A stretch of 7,464 nucleotides of DNA from contig DTXA01000009.1 in the NCBI GenBank assembly GCA_012962735.1, positions 1 through 7,464 of the forward strand, given 5' to 3'. The notes beneath the pieces are model-generated. The model was not told where the DNA came from. It saw only the letters and a list, made by a program, of their open reading frames with translations, and did no database searches. Shown here piece after piece: positions 1 through 6,623 of this stretch; position 1 is the stretch's first letter, and each line of letters opens with the position of its first letter. This stretch comes from Candidatus Latescibacterota bacterium. GTDB taxonomy: Bacteria; Latescibacterota; 4484-107; B68-G9. The position numbers and the translations under genes were made by a program.

Positions 1-77
1 ACCTTCTCCCCAAGTGCGGCAGTTCGGTTGATACCCCTCGCATTCCCAATCGTCTCCCTCTCCCTTCACATAGACTC

Positions 78-422
78 TCAGTACACTTGTTGTGACAATG
101 CCCCCCGACAATAGCGATCATATCCTTCTTCCCAAGGGGAATTACTCCGACCACCATCGATCAGTTCCCAGACACATCTGCGGCATAGCTCCAGGCAGAA
201 ACCGCCTTCCAAGTGGTCTCCAAAATAGAAGGCCTTAGCACAAGGAAATGTGAACTCCTCACCCAGAGGAGCTCCCTTAAGCTCTATCAGAATCCTCAGA
301 GGAACCCTCGCTCCCTTACATACCGAAACCTCTCCCAGTCCCTTAAAACTCACCCAATGTGGAAGATTATCTTCTTCCACCTCAAGCCTCAGGCCCCTGA
401 GGTCCTCTCCACAGCGGTTCAC
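78..422 (-). CDS. Cysteine-rich hypothetical protein, likely beta-sandwich domain, 5' end doubtful
   Basis: I do not recognise this 114-residue protein. Its strands alternate hydrophobic and polar residues, and the spacing (N-R-C-G-E-D-L-R-G-L-R-L-E-V, later V-P-L-R-I-L-I-E-L) resembles the Ig-like or CARDB-like beta-sandwich modules of bacterial surface proteins; that fold is an inference. It has seven cysteines (4, 35, 61, 76, 80, 83, 105), three of them clustered as CX3CX2C. The only in-frame start is a GTG at 422 with no convincing ribosome-binding site. The same frame stays open upstream to a TAA at 483-485 and reads like one more strand of the same domain (V-N-Q-V-T-V-W-V-V). An ATG at 463-465 preceded by G6 lies one base out of frame, across a G7 run. 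The gene may therefore be frameshifted, or its real product may have about 128 residues. It follows the DUF2007 gene on the same strand. Confidence 0.55.
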   Translation of the reverse strand: MNRCGEDLRGLRLEVEEDNLPHWVSFKGLGEVSVCKGARVPLRILIELKGAPLGEEFTFPCAKAFYFGDHLEGGFCLELCRRCVWELIDGGRSNSPWEEGYDRYCRGALSQQVY

Positions 423-445
423 GACCCAAACCGTAACTTGGTTTA

Positions 446-452
446 CCCCCCC
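446..452 (-). repeat. G7 homopolymer tract at possible frameshift point
   Basis: Seven consecutive Gs on the minus strand separate an ATG (463-465) from the reading frame of the cysteine-rich gene. With six Gs instead of seven, the ATG would read M-S-P-L-R-G-V-N-Q-V-T-V-W-V-V and continue straight into the annotated protein. The run G6 at 476-481 lies ten bases before that ATG and resembles the G-only ribosome-binding site of ackA. The tract could be a sequencing or assembly length error, a true mutation, or a slippage/phase-variation site. The sequence alone cannot decide. Confidence 0.5.
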
Positions 453-535
453 GGAGAGGCGACATACGGTATTAGCCCCCCGTTAGGGAGGTTTAACCCC
501 AACTTTTGGCTTCTGGCAAAGAAATATGCACGGGC

Positions 536-751
536 TCAGGAAGGAGGTGTCTCCAATAGCTCCTGAGCTTCCTGGGCGCACTCTGGGGGCACCCGAATCT
601 GGACCTCCCCCAGCCCATCCATGGTCAATCCGCACACCTGGCCGATGCTCTCGTAGCGCAGGATCACGGGTATGCCAGCACTTTCCAACACACTCTTCAA
701 AAGCTGGGCGGGCAACATCCCCGCCGTAGTCGCAACCGTAACCCATGCCAT
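536..751 (-). CDS. DUF2007 family putative signal-transducing protein
   Basis: This is a complete small protein of 71 residues, the usual size of a single DUF2007 domain. The family pattern is clear: an opening strand (W-V-T-V-A-T-T), a helix that selects for A-x-L-L-K-S-V-L-E-S-A-G-I-P-V, a variable central section with G-L-T, then L-G-E-V-Q-I-R-V-P and a closing helix rich in A and E (A-Q-E-A-Q-E-L-L-E). The fold is ferredoxin-like. The family is often labelled a putative signal-transducing protein, but its biochemical role is not established. The protein has no signal peptide or membrane segment and is probably cytoplasmic. The ATG at 751 is preceded by GAGG eight bases upstream. The gene stands after a 196-base gap from its upstream neighbour and may share a transcript with the cysteine-rich gene that follows. 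Confidence 0.88.
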   Translation of the reverse strand: MAWVTVATTAGMLPAQLLKSVLESAGIPVILRYESIGQVCGLTMDGLGEVQIRVPPECAQEAQELLETPPS

Positions 752-947
752 CGCCCTGACCTCGTCGGGTTTCAGAAGTTACCTAAAAATAAATTGGGAA
801 GGAATCTCATAGATCGGTAGCATGGAGGTGACTCCTTCAAGAGGGGTTCATTTTTGTCTATCATGAATCACCTAAAGATACCCTATTCTTCCCCTATATG
901 CTACCCTCAATATCGCTGCTACAAAAGTTTTGAACGGAAATTTCGGA
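752..947. other. AT-richer intergenic region before the DUF2007 gene
   Basis: This spacer is visibly richer in A and T than its surroundings. On the minus strand it holds a weak promoter-like pair, TTGTAG (919-924) and CATATA (895-900) separated by 18 bases. It also holds two overlapping short reading frames in different frames: 30 codons from the ATG at 864 to a TGA at 772, and 14 codons (M-L-P-I-Y-E-I-P-S-Q-F-I-F-R) from the ATG at 823 to a TAA at 779. The second has a GGAG eight bases before it. Neither resembles a known peptide. I see no convincing terminator for the gene ending at 948. Confidence 0.3.
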
Positions 948-1835
948 TCACTTGAACTCCCCCAACCTACGGACGAACCCCACGATCCTCCAGGCCTTCC
1001 CCTTCCGGGCCAACATCCAGAGGTCCCGATGCCGGGCGGAAAGGGTCTTCCCAGTAAGATTATGTGTGGTATAGGCCTGCTCCTCGGTCAGGGCCAGGGC
1101 CAACCCACCTTGAACCTTCACCGAGAGGACCTTCCGGGAGATATGGTATTTCGTCCGGTCCAGCCGCTTCTTGCAGAACGCCCGGAAGGGGTCCGTCCCC
1201 GAGAAAGCGATCCTCCACTTCTTTGGGTCCCCCTTATCGTAGCCCTCATAACCTACAAAGGTCCTCCCGTAAAGATCTACCACCCTTTTGAGGTTCCCCT
1301 CCTGCCACGCCTCGGCCTCCCGGAGTAGGAGGTCACGGACTTCCCCGGACGCTCCGGTCACCCCCGCCCGTTCTTTCGGCAACCTCCTAAGGAATCCCGT
1401 AATCCACCAGGTTCCTCCCTCCTTCTCCAATGTCCACAGGCTCTGATGGGAAAGAGGGACGCTCTTCCCGGATGTCCGTTCTACCGCCTCCCCCTCCTCC
1501 TCCGCTACCACGAGAGCCCGGTTTTTGTGTATATCGAAGTATACCGGGTTCCGGGCGAGGACGAAGCGATACTTCGAAACCGCCTCCCGGCAGAACGCCT
1601 CCAACTCCCCTACGCCCTGGAACTCCGGTCTCCAGGTGAAGGGGTCTCCTCCGGCGTCCCCTCCGTATCCCCGAAAGTGGGGGGCATACTGAAGGGCCAC
1701 CAGCTTCACGTTTCCCGTGTTCCAACCTGTAAGCTCGTCCCCCAACACCTTGCGGATGAGAATCGTCTCCACCGTCTCCCCAGCCCATCCAGTCCCCATC
1801 CAGCCCAGAAGGAGCAAAACGATCTTGAAACGCAT
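948..1835 (-). CDS. Secreted protein with two tandem SnoaL/NTF2-like domains
   Basis: This 295-residue protein starts with a short signal peptide (M-R-F-K, then I-V-L-L-L-L-G-W), with likely cleavage near residues 18-19, so it should be exported. The rest is an internal duplication, roughly residues 25-153 and 165-295. The matching landmarks are G-Y-G-G-D-A-G-G-D-P-x-x-W-R (57-69) with G-Y-D-K-G-D-P-K-K-W-R (198-208), E-A-F-C-R (79-83) with R-A-F-C-K (218-222), and L-W-T-L ... W-W-I-T-G-F-L-R-R-L (133-152) with L-W-M-L ... W-R-I-V-G-F-V-R-R-L (272-291). The pattern is that of SnoaL-like/DUF4440-type NTF2-fold modules, which bind small ligands or serve as dimerisation domains. No catalytic residues can be named, so the function is open. 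The ATG has an excellent AGGAGG site. It lies 67 bases after the HEAT-repeat gene and may be the last gene of that operon or have its own promoter. Confidence 0.85.
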   Translation of the reverse strand: MRFKIVLLLLGWMGTGWAGETVETILIRKVLGDELTGWNTGNVKLVALQYAPHFRGYGGDAGGDPFTWRPEFQGVGELEAFCREAVSKYRFVLARNPVYFDIHKNRALVVAEEEGEAVERTSGKSVPLSHQSLWTLEKEGGTWWITGFLRRLPKERAGVTGASGEVRDLLLREAEAWQEGNLKRVVDLYGRTFVGYEGYDKGDPKKWRIAFSGTDPFRAFCKKRLDRTKYHISRKVLSVKVQGGLALALTEEQAYTTHNLTGKTLSARHRDLWMLARKGKAWRIVGFVRRLGEFK

Positions 1836-1846
1836 CCCCCCCTCCT

Positions 1847-1875
1847 GATATAATGTGCAAACAAGGATAGTTCAA
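1847..1875 (-). promoter_or_regulatory. Possible sigma70-type promoter before the tandem SnoaL-like gene
   Basis: The minus strand reads TTGAAC (1870-1875) and TATATC (1847-1852) with an ideal 17-base spacer, upstream of the ATG at 1835. The distance is a weakness: a start site about seven bases past the -10 box would fall inside the ribosome-binding site and give an almost leaderless message. It may therefore be coincidence, or transcription may run through from the HEAT gene. Confidence 0.25.
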
Positions 1876-1902
1876 TTTAGACGGGCACTGTCCTTAGGCG
1901 AA

Positions 1903-3156
1903 TTAACGGAAAGTCTTTGGGGTCCCCAAAAAGTATCCCAGCGAAGAACTTTTTGGGGCTATAAAGGCCCCTATGCGTCCTATGGCCCACCTTGCATAAT
2001 ATGCGACCGTGGTGTCTGGGTCCTCGGCCAGCTCCTGAAGGGCTGCGATGGCCTCGGAGGCGCCTATCTTCCCCAAAGCCACTGCCGCGTTCATCCGCAC
2101 GACGGCATCCTTATCCCATAGAGCTTCTATAAGATCAGGAACTGCTTCCCGTGCTCGGTTCTCCCCCAACACCTTCGCAGCACCGCACCGCACTAAAGGG
2201 TTCGGGTCCCGTAGCCCCTTCCGCAGGTCCGGGGCCACCGCTTCCCCGGCCTCCACGAGGGCCCTTATAGCTCGCAACCTGATCACCTCGTCCTGGCTTC
2301 CTAGCGCCTTGAACAGATATGCAATTCCCCTCCGGTCCCCTATCTTGCTCAACGCCGTGGCCGCCGCCATCCGGACGGAGCTGTCCGAATCCCCGAGGCG
2401 TCCCACTAAGGGGTCGGTAGCCCTGCTGTCCCCGATCTCCCCTAAAGCTTCGGCCGCCTCCCTGCGAAGGGCCCTGTCCGAGCTTTCCAAGGCGGCTATA
2501 AGGTCCTCGGTCAACTTCCTCAAGACCTCTCGGGCCCGTTCCCGCACCACCTCGGGCCATGGTTCCCGGAAAGCCCGAAGCAGTGGCCTTGCCGCATGAT
2601 GGCCCGCCTCCCACAAGCCCTCCCTCGCCCTCCGCACAACCTCCTCCTCTGCCCCCAGGGAGGCCAAGAGGACGCTATCCCCCCGGGAATCGTCCATCTT
2701 ACACAGCGCTAAGGCCACCTCCAAGCGCATGTATGGATTCTGATCCTTCAGATGTCCGGCCAAAGGGTCCGCATGGGCCTTTATCTCCCCCAATGCCCAG
2801 GCCGCCTTGATCCGAAGGTCGTCCGGAAGATCTGTCTTCAAAAGGCCCTTCAGCCCGTCCACCGCTCCCTTGTACCTCATCCTCCCCAAGACCTCGGCCG
2901 CTCCGCACCAGATGCCATACCGCTCCTCGGGATACTCCCGGAAGACCTCGTCCCGGAACCATTCCTCCCCGAGGGCTGCCGTGAGAGCGCGAGCGGCAGT
3001 TCGTTCTAAGGAGACCAGCTCCTCCACCGCATCCTTCCAGACATCGGAACCCGGCTGGGTCCAGGCCAGCCTGTCCATCGCCTCGTCTATCCTGCGGCTT
3101 GCACCCGCACATCCGAGCAAAAGAGTCCCAGCCAACAAAATTCCGAGCCGTCTCAT
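1903..3156 (-). CDS. HEAT-repeat (PBS-lyase-like) lipoprotein
   Basis: The product is a 417-residue lipoprotein. Residues 1-16 are a lipoprotein signal peptide ending in the lipobox L-L-G-C, with Cys16 as the predicted lipidated residue. The remainder is a solenoid of about ten HEAT-like repeats of around 30 residues. The clearest are from residue 216 to 399, each with the form R-x-x-A-A-x-A-L-G-x-I-G-D followed by A-x-x-x-L-x-x-x-L-x-D. Such repeats are protein-interaction scaffolds. Membrane anchoring next to a transporter gene suggests a partner role, which is an inference. The reading frame stays open upstream to 3411, but the ATG at 3156 is chosen because it has AGGGGGAG in front, gives the signal peptide, and avoids a 250-base overlap with the transporter gene, leaving an 8-base gap. 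The last 15-20 residues (after about 397) and the stop come from an intergenic-type repeat element, so the original C-terminus was probably altered. Confidence 0.9.
   Translation of the reverse strand: MRRLGILLAGTLLLGCAGASRRIDEAMDRLAWTQPGSDVWKDAVEELVSLERTAARALTAALGEEWFRDEVFREYPEERYGIWCGAAEVLGRMRYKGAVDGLKGLLKTDLPDDLRIKAAWALGEIKAHADPLAGHLKDQNPYMRLEVALALCKMDDSRGDSVLLASLGAEEEVVRRAREGLWEAGHHAARPLLRAFREPWPEVVRERAREVLRKLTEDLIAALESSDRALRREAAEALGEIGDSRATDPLVGRLGDSDSSVRMAAATALSKIGDRRGIAYLFKALGSQDEVIRLRAIRALVEAGEAVAPDLRKGLRDPNPLVRCGAAKVLGENRAREAVPDLIEALWDKDAVVRMNAAVALGKIGASEAIAALQELAEDPDTTVAYYARWAIGRIGAFIAPKSSSLGYFLGTPKTFR
1915..1966 (-). repeat. Palindromic repeat element, copy A (long)
   Basis: The element has a perfect 10-base inverted repeat, CCCCAAAAAG (1924-1933) and CTTTTTGGGG (1949-1958), around the 15-base loop TATCCCAGCGAAGAA (plus strand). 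It is followed by CTATA. A third arm, TTTGGGG at 1916-1922, can pair with the inner arm CCCCAAA (1924-1930) across a single base. The core 1933-1966 matches copy B in 32 of 34 bases. It overlaps the 3' end of the HEAT-repeat coding sequence. No U-run follows either strand of the hairpin, so it is not a standard intrinsic terminator. It looks like a REP- or MITE-like repeated extragenic element, or a conserved RNA structure. Confidence 0.75.
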
Positions 3157-3164
3157 CGCTCCCC

Positions 3165-5327
3165 CTATATCCAGAACACCACGTTGTCCGTCATTCCGGT
3201 GGCGAGATCTATCAACAGCCACATCCCCGCACACACGAACTGCCCGAGTATCATCCCCAAGAAGAAAGGCCTCGTCCTCCGGTACAACCTCGGTCCCCCG
3301 TACTTCAGTACCGCCGACTTTATAAGCCAAGCCAAGAATATGCTGAACCAAACATGGTTCAGCAGCCACACAGCCCCTATGGGGAACCCTAAGGGGTGCA
3401 AAGGCCACCATAGCAACCTTTGCCTAGCGATCATCAACAGCACCATGATGGCAGCCCCTATCCCAGTATATGCCCATCCGTCCCAGCGCACCCCCTCGGG
3501 GGTGTTCAGCTTCTGGGCTACATAGTCCCAAGGGGCCTTGGGCCCCCCCCAGAAGAACCAGGGGTTCAGGTTTATCCCCCCGTAGGTGTAAGCCATCTTC
3601 ATGATCATCCAGATGGAACCCACGGCTGCCACGACGATCGCCAACGCCACAGCCCAGAACAGGGGCCTCTTGCGCTTCAAATTTTCCTCGGCCAACTTCA
3701 ATCCATTGGCCACCGATGCCATAACGAAGGTCCTTATGTCCGCCGACCATACATATGTAAACCCCAGAGCTGTCATTCCCGTAGAGCCTAAGGAAGTGGC
3801 GCCGAACCCGGAGACCAAAGCGGAGGACCCGATGGTAGAGGCCACCCCCTCCGCAACACCTCCCTCCACTACGATCCTAGTCAATCCTATGAAGAACACG
3901 AAGGTGAAGAAGAGGAAGGCCAAAGTCGCCCAGAACGGAAGGCCCGAGGCGACCAGCCACCATACTATCACCACAAACCCCAAAATCAGCCCGAAGACAG
4001 CCGTCCTGTAGGAGAGCATCTCCCCCGAATCGTCCACGTGGGGGTCATCCCGGAACGCCTTGCGGAAGACGTCCTTGAGGTGCCCCCTGGCCACCCAGAG
4101 CCCGAAGAGTACCAACACCGTCATAGCGCCCTTCCCCATATGGGCCTGGATCGGGTTGTTGGCCGCCCCGTAGATGCCTATCTTCTCCGTGCTGGCTACC
4201 CCCAACATATTCATAATTCCCCGCTGGGAAAGGGCCAACAGGTTGAAGAACCAGAGGCTGAAGGCCACGTCCAAGTTGATGAGATACGAAAACCCTATCA
4301 TGGGGAAGCTCCAACGGAAGATCAAACTTACCGTCCTGCGGAACAAGGGTGTGCTCCCTACCAGATTGATGGAGGGCAGAAAATAGTAATATTTATGAAG
4401 TGCGTTCATAGAGCCTATTATCATAGGCAGGGCGAACCCCACCCAGGTCGCCGGGTTGCGGAAGAAGGGGTTCAGGGCCCCCCCCTCCTCCTGGCGCACC
4501 ATCTCCTGGGGCAGCTGCACCAGGGGGTACACGAGCCGTTCTCTCTCCACCCATTGTTTGCGCAGGACCACCATGATGCTGATCATCACCATGTATACAG
4601 CGGCCAGAAGCACCCCCCAGTACATCAGGGGCTTGAGCCAGACATCCCAGGGGATCTTGTACCCCTTGGGCGCCCCTTCGTAGAATAACTTTATAGCCTC
4701 CATATCCTGAGGAACCATCCAGTCCTTTATGTACGGTTGGATGAGGCTGGCCCAGTCGTTCTCCGGTGTGGCGTAGTAGAAAGCGGAGCTCAATATGGGA
4801 AGCAGGTATTCCGAAAGGCCCATAGTCGGGATGGCCGAAGCCACGATGAGCATAATATACACCACCACCAGTTCCCGGCTGTTCAGGCTCAGCCACCTTC
4901 CCGAGGCTCTGGCCGCCAAGTTGAGCAGGGTTATCCCAACAAAAACCGACATAGAGCACAATAGGAAAAACGACCGGTCTGTGTCGAAGTGGGTCGTCCC
5001 CTTCATATAAGGCACCACAACTGTGGCCAGAAAGGCCAACCCGGCCAGCCCCACTAAGGCCCAAGCCCGGGCTATATTCCGCTCGGTCAACCGGAGCACC
5101 GTGTTCACTATGGTCACCAATATGAAGAACAGGAACAGCGCCCCTGGGGTGCTAAAGTCCAACGCCATATAGGAGCCCCGCAACACCATATTCGCATAAG
5201 GGGCCCCTATGCTCAGGAAGAAGGAGAGGAAAGCTCCCACTGAGAAGGCCTTCAGTGTAAAGGCCCGCTCTTCTGAGACCTCCACAGCCGCCCGCTCCGA
5301 CACCACCTGTTCCCTTAACCTTCCCAT
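3165..5327 (-). CDS. OPT-like polytopic membrane protein (DUF6785/DUF6784 type)
   Basis: This is a 720-residue integral membrane protein with about 14-16 hydrophobic segments (for example near 25-48, 61-79, 88-107, 119-138, 152-170, 233-255, 294-312, 400-413, 443-485, 556-577, 618-634 and 686-707). The layout and motifs fit the DUF6785 N-terminal and DUF6784 C-terminal pair, relatives of oligopeptide transporter (OPT) proteins: W-V-E-R-E-R-L-V-Y-P-L-V-Q-L-P near 259-273, R-I-V-V-E-G-G-V near 484-491, W-W-P-L-H-P-L-G-F-P-I-G near 640-651 and G-G-P-R-L-Y-R-R-T-R-P-F-F-L-G near 677-691. The family assignment is from memory. The substrate is unknown, with peptides or metal complexes suggested only by the OPT link. 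The ATG at 5327 has GAGGA directly abutting it, which is too close for normal use. The GTG at 5306 has AAGGGA at better spacing and could be the true start. The gene begins 23 bases after ackA ends and precedes the HEAT lipoprotein by 8 bases. Confidence 0.85.
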   Translation of the reverse strand: MGRLREQVVSERAAVEVSEERAFTLKAFSVGAFLSFFLSIGAPYANMVLRGSYMALDFSTPGALFLFFILVTIVNTVLRLTERNIARAWALVGLAGLAFLATVVVPYMKGTTHFDTDRSFFLLCSMSVFVGITLLNLAARASGRWLSLNSRELVVVYIMLIVASAIPTMGLSEYLLPILSSAFYYATPENDWASLIQPYIKDWMVPQDMEAIKLFYEGAPKGYKIPWDVWLKPLMYWGVLLAAVYMVMISIMVVLRKQWVERERLVYPLVQLPQEMVRQEEGGALNPFFRNPATWVGFALPMIIGSMNALHKYYYFLPSINLVGSTPLFRRTVSLIFRWSFPMIGFSYLINLDVAFSLWFFNLLALSQRGIMNMLGVASTEKIGIYGAANNPIQAHMGKGAMTVLVLFGLWVARGHLKDVFRKAFRDDPHVDDSGEMLSYRTAVFGLILGFVVIVWWLVASGLPFWATLAFLFFTFVFFIGLTRIVVEGGVAEGVASTIGSSALVSGFGATSLGSTGMTALGFTYVWSADIRTFVMASVANGLKLAEENLKRKRPLFWAVALAIVVAAVGSIWMIMKMAYTYGGINLNPWFFWGGPKAPWDYVAQKLNTPEGVRWDGWAYTGIGAAIMVLLMIARQRLLWWPLHPLGFPIGAVWLLNHVWFSIFLAWLIKSAVLKYGGPRLYRRTRPFFLGMILGQFVCAGMWLLIDLATGMTDNVVFWI

Positions 5328-5332
5328 TCCTC

Positions 5333-5355
5333 GCGAAGAACTTTTTGGGATTATA
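5333..5355 (-). repeat. Palindromic repeat element, half copy C
   Basis: Bases 5333-5355 match copy A (1941-1963) in 21 of 23 positions, including 17 identical bases in a row that cover part of the loop and the arm CTTTTTGGG. The left arm and half the loop are missing, so no equivalent hairpin can form. It fills the gap between ackA and the transporter gene, and the ackA stop codon (TAA at 5351-5353) lies inside it. The T5G3 segment occurs again just downstream (5356-5363). Confidence 0.6.
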
Positions 5356-6556
5356 TTTTTGGGCCCGCCACCTCTAAGGTATCCCGGGCTATGAGCAACT
5401 CTTCGTCCGTGGGGACCACCAGAATCCGCACCGGGGCGTCGTCCCGGCCGATCTCCCCCTCCCTCCGGCCCACCGTCCGCCTGTTACACTCTGGGTCTAA
5501 GGTGATCCCCAGTCCCTCCAACCCCTCGCATATCCTCTCTCGCATCCTGTAAGCGTTCTCCCCGATCCCCCCTGTGAACACGATGGCGTCCACACCGCCC
5601 AAGACAGCGGTATAAGCCCCAATGTACTTCTTAACCCGGTATGCGAACACCTCTAAGGCGATCTCCGCCCTTTCTTCCCCTTCCCTTGCGGCTCGCTCCA
5701 CCTCCCTCATATCGTTGCTCACTCCCGAAAGCCCCAAAAGCCCACTCTTTTTGTTCAAAACTCTTTCTACCTCCTCGACCGAAAGCCCTTCCTCCCTCGC
5801 CAGAAAGGGGACTATGGCTGGGTCTACGTCTCCGCTTCGCGTCCCCATCACTAGGCCTTCCAATGGGGTAAACCCCATAGAGGTGTCCACCGACCGCCCT
5901 CCCCGCACCGCCGCTACGCTACAGCCGTTCCCCAAATGGCAGGTGATGAGCTTAAGCTCCTTCAACGGCCTTCCCAAGAGCTCTGCCGCTCGCATGGACA
6001 CGTAACGGTGGGAGGTTCCGTGGAAGCCATACCGGCGGATACGGTATTTTTGGTAGTATTCGTAGGGGATGGCATAAAGATACGCATACCTGGGCATGGT
6101 TCCATGGAACGCGGTATCGAACACCGCCACCTGAGGCACCCCCGGCAGTAATTCCTGCGCGGCCTGGATGCCTATCAGATTAGGTGGATTATGCAGAGGG
6201 GCCAGGCCGCTGAACTCCCTGATCGCCTCCACCACCTCCGGCGTGATCGGCACTGACCCCATAAACTGCTCCCCCCCGTGCACCACCCTGTGCCCCACCG
6301 CTCCTATCTCCGAGGGGTCCCGGATGGCCCCGTGTTCTGGGTGTAACAGTGCTTCCACCACCCACTTCAATCCCTCCCAGTGGTCCGCCACCTTCCCATC
6401 CACACGCGCCTTTCGGCCCCCGGCCCGGTGGGAAAGCTGGGATGTCTCCTCCCCTATGCGCTCCAAGAGCCCCCCTGCCAACTCGCCCCCATCGGGCATA
6501 TCGAAGAGCTTGTATTTGATGGAAGAGCTACCGCAGTTTAACACCAGGATGTTCAT
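5351..6556 (-). CDS. ackA: Acetate kinase
   Basis: Acetate kinase interconverts acetate plus ATP with acetyl phosphate plus ADP in the cytoplasm. It normally works with phosphotransacetylase to make ATP from acetyl-CoA or to activate acetate. The 401-residue product has the usual length, and the landmarks of the well-studied Methanosarcina enzyme are in register: N7, S10, S12 and K14 in the opening N-C-G-S-S-S-I-K, R90 in G-H-R-V-V-H-G-G, D147 in V-F-D-T-A-F-H, H179 in G-F-H-G-T-S-H, R240 in G-T-R-S-G-D-x-D-P, the F-T-G-G-I-G-E-N loop (327-334) and the terminal acidic motif T-D-E-E-L near 385. It appears fully active. The ATG at 6556 is chosen over one nine codons upstream because it gives the canonical N-terminus and follows a G6 ribosome-binding site. 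No pta gene is visible. It is followed after 23 bases by the transporter gene, so an operon is likely. Confidence 0.97.
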   Translation of the reverse strand: MNILVLNCGSSSIKYKLFDMPDGGELAGGLLERIGEETSQLSHRAGGRKARVDGKVADHWEGLKWVVEALLHPEHGAIRDPSEIGAVGHRVVHGGEQFMGSVPITPEVVEAIREFSGLAPLHNPPNLIGIQAAQELLPGVPQVAVFDTAFHGTMPRYAYLYAIPYEYYQKYRIRRYGFHGTSHRYVSMRAAELLGRPLKELKLITCHLGNGCSVAAVRGGRSVDTSMGFTPLEGLVMGTRSGDVDPAIVPFLAREEGLSVEEVERVLNKKSGLLGLSGVSNDMREVERAAREGEERAEIALEVFAYRVKKYIGAYTAVLGGVDAIVFTGGIGENAYRMRERICEGLEGLGITLDPECNRRTVGRREGEIGRDDAPVRILVVPTDEELLIARDTLEVAGPKI

Positions 6557-6623
6557 ATATCCCCCCGAAAAGATATATCTCAAGGAGGCCCCTTCTTAGG
6601 TCTAATAAAAGCCGGCTGAAGAG
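6557..6623 (-). promoter_or_regulatory. Leader of ackA with short palindromes
   Basis: This stretch between repeat copy B and the ackA start holds a G6 ribosome-binding site immediately upstream of the ATG. It also holds a perfect 10-base palindrome AGATATATCT (6571-6580) about 15 bases before the start, and an 8-base palindrome AGCCGGCT (6610-6617) followed on the minus strand by TTTATTAG. The last could be a very weak terminator for the upstream operon, but it has no loop. I see no clear -35/-10 pair. A regulator binding at 6571-6580 is possible but unsupported. Confidence 0.25.

Noticed and set aside
1..77. Possible start of another minus-strand gene (ATG at 41-43 with GGGAG upstream, or GTG at 67-69)
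   Set aside because: Fewer than 25 codons are visible in any frame and none resembles a known protein, so no gene can be supported.
173..196. CX3CX2C in the cysteine-rich protein, the spacing of a radical SAM iron-sulfur motif
   Set aside because: The protein is only 114-128 residues and beta-rich, lacks the rest of a radical SAM barrel, and the motif lies near its C-terminus.
1924..1958. Copy A hairpin as an intrinsic terminator
   Set aside because: There is no U-run on either strand after the stem, the loop is long and conserved, and the hairpin lies inside a coding frame.
3157..3411. N-terminal extension of the HEAT-repeat frame up to 3411
   Set aside because: It overlaps the 3' end of the transporter gene on the same strand, and the internal ATG at 3156 gives a proper lipoprotein signal peptide and a good ribosome-binding site.
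2048..4688. Several plus-strand reading frames of 100-216 codons (for example 2048-2599, 2807-3325, 4038-4688)
   Set aside because: They run opposite to well-supported minus-strand genes, have low-complexity composition rich in S, P, R and H, and show no domain; they are antisense shadows.
6571..6580. Perfect palindrome AGATATATCT as an operator for ackA
   Set aside because: A single AT-rich 10-base palindrome occurs often by chance, no second site is present, and no regulator gene is nearby.
6557..6583. Nine-codon extension of acetate kinase
   Set aside because: The shorter form begins exactly at the conserved N-terminal strand and follows a G6 ribosome-binding site that the longer form would bury.
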